In this document: in pieces, positions 60,101 through 64,000 of the stretch
Numbering within the stretch: position 1 is the first letter of the stretch
Layout of the letters: each line of letters starts with the position of its first letter
NCBI GenBank assembly: GCA_013399115.1
Contig: VXAA01006455.1
Location: 531,927-595,926, forward strand
DNA: 64,000 nt
From: Anseranas semipalmata
Taxonomy: Eukaryota; Chordata; Aves; Anseriformes; Anseranatidae
Direction of reading: 5' to 3'
The notes under the pieces: generated by a model
Told to the model about the DNA's origin: nothing
Databases searched by the model: none
What the model saw: the letters and a program-made list of their open reading frames with translations, nothing else
Program-made: the position numbers and the translations under genes

Positions 60101-61548
60101 CAATAAAGAGCAAATGAGTTAAGCAATCTTCATAAATCAATTCATGCTAAAGTATGTGCTAATCCCAATCTGCACTCCAGTTAGATATTACCATAAGAGT
60201 ACATTCAGCAATTTTAATTTAAACTGCCTGCAGTTAAACAGAAAAGGGCAGCAAACCAGGACCACTGTCCTCATTCACATTTGCTATTGCAGCATCACAT
60301 CTGTAAAGAAAACTGGCAGAGCTGTCCCAAACAATGTTCACTGGCTCCTTTAAAATACTGCTCTTAATCCTCTTACATGATTCATTTATTGTACGACACT
60401 GGTTGAACATATGCAGTCCTCATGTGAGGAAAAATAGGAGAGGAAAATCTTCATTCCAGATTTACAGTCTTCAAAGTTCAGCAACTTTATAAGTTTTCCA
60501 TTTTCCTTTATAATGAAACAGAATCACGTGGAATTACTAGTAGTTGGCTCTCTAAAGGGTAAGAAGCTAATCTGAATATGCCTGAGGCATAACCCAGAAG
60601 TTCACTCAATGTTTTGAAATTCAGATATCTCACTAGATCGGATTGGAAGTGACGTGAAAATAGCTTACTCTCTTGTTATTTCATTGCTTCCACAACTCTT
60701 TCCAAGTCAATCTCCTAATTATTGAAGAGCATTAAAAGACAAAGATTATTTCAACTTCTTCAGTTACACCAGGATTCAAGTGGGCTAAAAAGATTGCCCT
60801 GTAGAGAGCATATTTCTGCACAGAAAAATATTTCCATTGTTGATAGTCAATATTTCACTTATCAGATGCTATGCCCATTTAACAAACCGTTTTTACTAAC
60901 AAATCTATAGAGGTAACCATAAGATTTTTAATGAAACTTTCTCTCATAAGATTTTTGAAAACTTTGTTGGAAACAAAAAGTGTTCAACAAAAAGGGTGTT
61001 CTGAGGCCAAGTTTAGACCATTAGGTCAATTCAACAGCATGACAGGGACAGAAACTGAAGTCAGAAACCAAAAGCGTTCAGTCTGGAGGTATAAATCTTC
61101 ATAATTTGCCTAAATAGAAGTAAATTCACTAAAGAAACCTGAAGGTTGCGTGCCAAAGACAATTATCCATCTCCAGTTAGCAATACAATTAATTACCTAT
61201 CTTGAAAAAATTACTTGGATGGGCCTTTCTCATTCAAGGTACCCTCTTTAAAAATCTCACTAAATCAGGTATTATTTTGCAAATACAATCACGTTTTATC
61301 CCAAATCAAGAATTTAAGTGCTATTTTACAGAAGAGCGTAGAAGCATCATCCCCGTCTTAGAGACAAATGCACACAGGTACAACAACATTTTCATGGTAA
61401 TTCAGCAAGTTTGTGATAGAGATGTATCTATAGCTATGTCTCTTGACATGTGCGCATTAGTCAGTCAACCCCACGTCTTCATACAGAATCATCTCCTTTG
61501 AAAGAAATTATCTTTCCAGAGAAGTAAAATCTGAGAAGACTTTCTTAC
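57144..61548. other. Non-coding AT-rich DNA (probable intron)
   Basis: Lies directly downstream of the minus-strand exon at 61.5 kb, so it is probably its intron. No further exon is supported. An 85-codon plus frame at 57,153-57,410 follows the GC3-rich candidate but lacks its bias. Confidence 0.55.
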
Positions 61549-61715
61549 CTGGCAAAAAATGATGCCGTCACCGAGGTGCCTGTGGATACGTCAGTAGCAA
61601 CGTATGTGCTCTGGGAGGCAGGGAAGCTGTACAAGGAGGGTTTGTCTGCATTGTAGCGGTTCAATGCTGCTTCAGTCAGGCCCTCTCGACTAGTCTCTGT
61701 CATAAGCTGAGATAT
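61549..61715 (-). CDS. Internal coding exon of an unidentified minus-strand gene
   Basis: On the minus strand the exon is bounded by an acceptor GCTTTTTTTCTGTCTTCAG (AG at 61,716-61,717) and a donor CAG|GTAAGA (GT at 61,547-61,548), both near consensus. Its 167 nt are open in only one frame, giving 55 codons from phase 0 and leaving two bases (AG). The other two frames stop within the first 30 bases. CpGs are retained (CCGC, ACGTT, GACGTA, TCGGTGACGG) in a CpG-poor setting. The peptide starts Ile-Ser-Gln-Leu-Met, has a hydrophilic Thr/Glu segment, an Asn-Arg-Tyr-Asn-Ala-Asp core, then a Ser/Thr-rich, probably disordered, cytosolic-type stretch ending SFFA(R). No transmembrane segment or named domain is visible. 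I could not name the gene. Confidence 0.8.
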
Positions 61716-63239
61716 CTGAAGACAGAAAAAAAGCAGCGAGAGTCATCAGCCAAAGCTCACTTGCTGACCCCTCCTCATCCAGAAGTGCCTCTGGCTTGCA
61801 GATGGAGTAAGACAGGCATTTCATTCACTACATCTTTGCGGGTCTGCGAACAAGTTTATTACTTCTGTCATGCTAATCTACAGTACTTTGGCTCAGACCT
61901 AACCTTGTTTGCATTAAAACTAATGGGATAAATTCATCCCATCATTAGAAACGTCAATAATGTCAAAGGCTTTCCATCCATATGGAAAAGAAAGAGTAAA
62001 CCATAATCCTTGCTGGGTTTCACTTAGGGTACAAAAGAGACATCTTAGAAATGTGTAAGATACTTACATTTTAATTCAGGAAAACAAACAAACAAACAAA
62101 AAAACATTTGCCTTTGTAAAATAACAGCACTAGTGTATCAAGTATTTTTGTTGACCTTTCCTCAGAAAGGCCAACACAACAGCACAGAAAGGAGTCCCTT
62201 GGGATCCTAGACTATTTATCATCTCTCTGGAAAACTGGGATCATTACTGCTCACTTTCATTAGCTTTCTTAAAAGGTTTTAAACAGCCCATGATTTCATT
62301 CTTCTGATGGCCCATTTAGCATTTTCTCTCTGTTAGGAAGCTTCATCTCAGGCTTTCTTTGGGAAAAACAGACAAAGCTAGCAATCTTCCAAGGCATAGC
62401 TTCCTCACCCCTGCAAAAAGTGTGCTAGAACCAGTCTCTTAAGTGTTATTTCAGTTCTTATGCCTATCCTTATTACCACAAGGTGGTGATACCACCACAA
62501 TAGCAAGAGGATATCTTTGTGAGGTACATCAAGAAAAGTACTTGAGATCATCCTGTAGTTAACTCTCTTTCTAGTTGGGTTTGCTTTATTTCAGCTGTTC
62601 CACATTTCAATCGTTAAAGGCAAAGTTGAAGAATTGTTATTTGAATTTAGAAGGGGAAACGGCATGCAATATTGTGACATTCTTTCTGTTCTGCAGAAGA
62701 TTATTCCATAGTCATTGACCAACCACCAAGCCACCTCTGTTTCTTGTATAGAAAAGCATTACCCATTCTACTACATCTAAGAAGACAGTCTAAGAGTTTA
62801 TCCCTATTTTACATATTTTGAGGCCAATTAACTGTAATACTTCTAGGACAGGAGTACTAAATTAAGCTACTGTATTTTATGAGGAACCGGTAAAATTGCT
62901 GAAAGTGCCCCAATCATGTTACTTGCACACTGAGCCTGATTTACTGATTCACTATAATGAATGAGCAGTAGTCTCAGAAGTCTGAAATCCTGGACTTAAA
63001 TCATTTCATACTACTGTTAAAACTCAGGAATTTAGGCTAGCCGCCAGTACCTCCCTATGTTTCCAGCATGCAGGCAACCAGACATTTGCTCTTCAATGTT
63101 CTGCTAACCTACATATGTCCACTTGGGGCATCCAATACACTTGAATCCACTAAAGTTTTCCATAATTTTTGTTAACTCAGCTATTTATATTTGCAATGAA
63201 TGAACTGGCGCAAGATTCTGCCTAATCACCTCAAATTAC
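61716..63239 (-). other. Probable ~1.5-kb intron
   Basis: Lies between the exon at 61.5 kb and the candidate exon at 63.24 kb. It contains an (AAAC)n run at 62,081-62,105 and otherwise AT-rich sequence with no recognised element. Confidence 0.4.
62081..62105 (+). repeat. (AAAC)n microsatellite
   Basis: About five AAAC units ending in an A-run. Confidence 0.85.
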
Positions 63240-63277
63240 CTTGAAACCAATTTCATCATCTGCCATAATGGCCACTG
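63240..63277 (-). CDS. Candidate short exon upstream of the 61.5 kb exon
   Basis: On the minus strand a pyrimidine-rich TCTGTCTGCTTAGCAG offers tandem acceptors (TTAG then CAG, a NAGNAG site). It is followed by 38 or 35 nt and a donor AAG|GTAATT (GT at 63,238-63,239). The frame ending in complete codon AAG reads V-A-I-M-A-D-D-E-I-G-F-K and would join in phase 0 to Ile of the 61.5 kb exon without a stop. The ATG sits in GCCATTATGG, a good initiation context, so this may be an acidic start of the protein or an internal microexon. Both the border quality and the phase match support it, but 38 nt is short enough for chance. Confidence 0.4.
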
Positions 63278-63361
63278 CTAAGCAGACAGATTTAAAAGCT
63301 CTTCCTTCAGAGCAGAATACACACTCAGACTTAACCCCATCTTAGCCCATCCACTTCACAT

Positions 63362-63453
63362 AGGTGAAATCAGGGATGGACCATGTCAGGGGAGCTGGAA
63401 CTAGATGATCTTTAAAGGTCCCTTCTAACCCAAACCACTCTATGATTCTATGA
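63362..63453 (+). mobile_element. CR1 LINE, very short 3' end
   Basis: GGGGAGCTGGAACTAGATGATCTTTAAAGGTCCCTTCTAACCCAAACCACTCTATGATTCTATGATC is the standard CR1 3' terminus with two tail octamers. Only about 90 bp of the element remain. It has low divergence and lies about 85 bp upstream (in gene direction) of the candidate exon acceptor at 63.28 kb. Confidence 0.92.
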
Positions 63454-64000
63454 TCATTATTCAATTGCCAGTGCTGACAGGGCAGTGAAGCTCACTTCCA
63501 CAGCAACCTGAGAGCCATTAAGCTGATGAGTTGACTTATCTCAGCTGCAATCATAACTTCCCCATCTACTGCCAAATAAAGATTTGCTGCTCCGAATATG
63601 AATTTCCACATCCACTGCAGCATATTTCTGTTGGTGTCAGCAGATCCCCTGAAGCTGCAGGATGACAAAGCTTGAAAGGTATTTCAGCCAACTGTGTAAC
63701 AGGAAAAGACTTGTGTGTCTTGGTGTTTGGGACATCCAGAACACATCCATCATGCCATGGACATAAAAGGAGTAACTGAATGGTTTCTACAATTATGGAG
63801 AATTTTAGGTGAGCCATACTCATATCCACAAATACTATTAACAAGAACAGGGCAGAGCAAACAAGAAATAAAGAGCCTCACACTGATTGTGCACATTTCC
63901 TAAAAGGTATTACTCTCAGGCTTCCTCAAAAGCTGATTAGGTGCTTGGTTCATGAACTTTTGAACAATTAGCTCAAAATCAAATACTCTCTTACCAAGGA
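63454..64000. other. Non-coding DNA at the window edge
   Basis: No supported exon. Frames of 92 codons (minus, 63,566-63,844) and 62 codons (plus, 63,715-63,903) overlap one another and lack splice borders. Confidence 0.5.

Noticed and set aside
1..64000. Provirus, CRISPR array, tRNA or rRNA gene, bacterial operon
   Set aside because: No gag/pol/env-type motifs other than LINE reverse transcriptase, no regularly spaced repeats, no cloverleaf with A/B boxes and no ribosome-binding-site-led gene strings were seen.

Overview
The window looks like a piece of a bird genome. The evidence is the repeat content. Every interspersed repeat I can recognise is CR1, the dominant avian and reptilian LINE. 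One young fragment ends in the diagnostic tandem ATTCTATG octamer near 63,435-63,453, and one older fragment still encodes the FADD-type reverse-transcriptase core near 42,712. DNA of this kind is intronic or intergenic in amniotes. The background is AT-rich, CpG-poor, and full of A/T homopolymers and stop codons in all frames. I see no prokaryotic-style operons, CRISPR arrays, tRNA or rRNA genes, or proviral gag/pol/env.

The best gene evidence is at the right end on the minus strand. A 167-nt exon at 61,549-61,715 has a canonical acceptor, a canonical donor, and a single open frame of 55 codons. A short, phase-compatible upstream exon candidate lies at 63,240-63,277. It has a tandem NAGNAG acceptor and contains a methionine in good context. 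The gene therefore runs right to left, and most of the window would be a very large downstream intron, or intron plus 3' flank. Two small CpG-retaining patches on the same strand (36,748-36,805 and 34,545-34,621) have splice-like borders and phases that would chain with the 61.5 kb exon. They are presented as speculative downstream exons. I could not name the gene.

Layout: 1-6.8 kb is featureless non-coding DNA. A CR1 lies at 6.8-7.1 kb. 7.1-14 kb is non-coding, with one small plus-strand ORF with a donor-like site (9.4 kb) and paired hairpins (11.3 kb). At 14.0-14.5 kb a perfect 15-bp hairpin stands beside an isolated CpG-rich island. A 176-bp duplication with an N at the junction (17.0-17.36 kb) is probably an assembly artefact. 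Old CR1 lies at 20.7-21.1 kb. A CpG-retaining kilobase with a hairpin is at 25.9-26.9 kb. A 1.2-kb CR1 with readable reverse transcriptase is at 41.9-43.1 kb. A C-rich block of unresolved origin is at 45.8-46.4 kb. CR1 lies at 47.0-47.4 kb and very old CR1 at 50.8-51.9 kb. A GC-rich open frame with a coding-like codon-position bias is at 56.7-57.1 kb.

All repeat boundaries are estimates from reading by eye. No alignment or database search was run.
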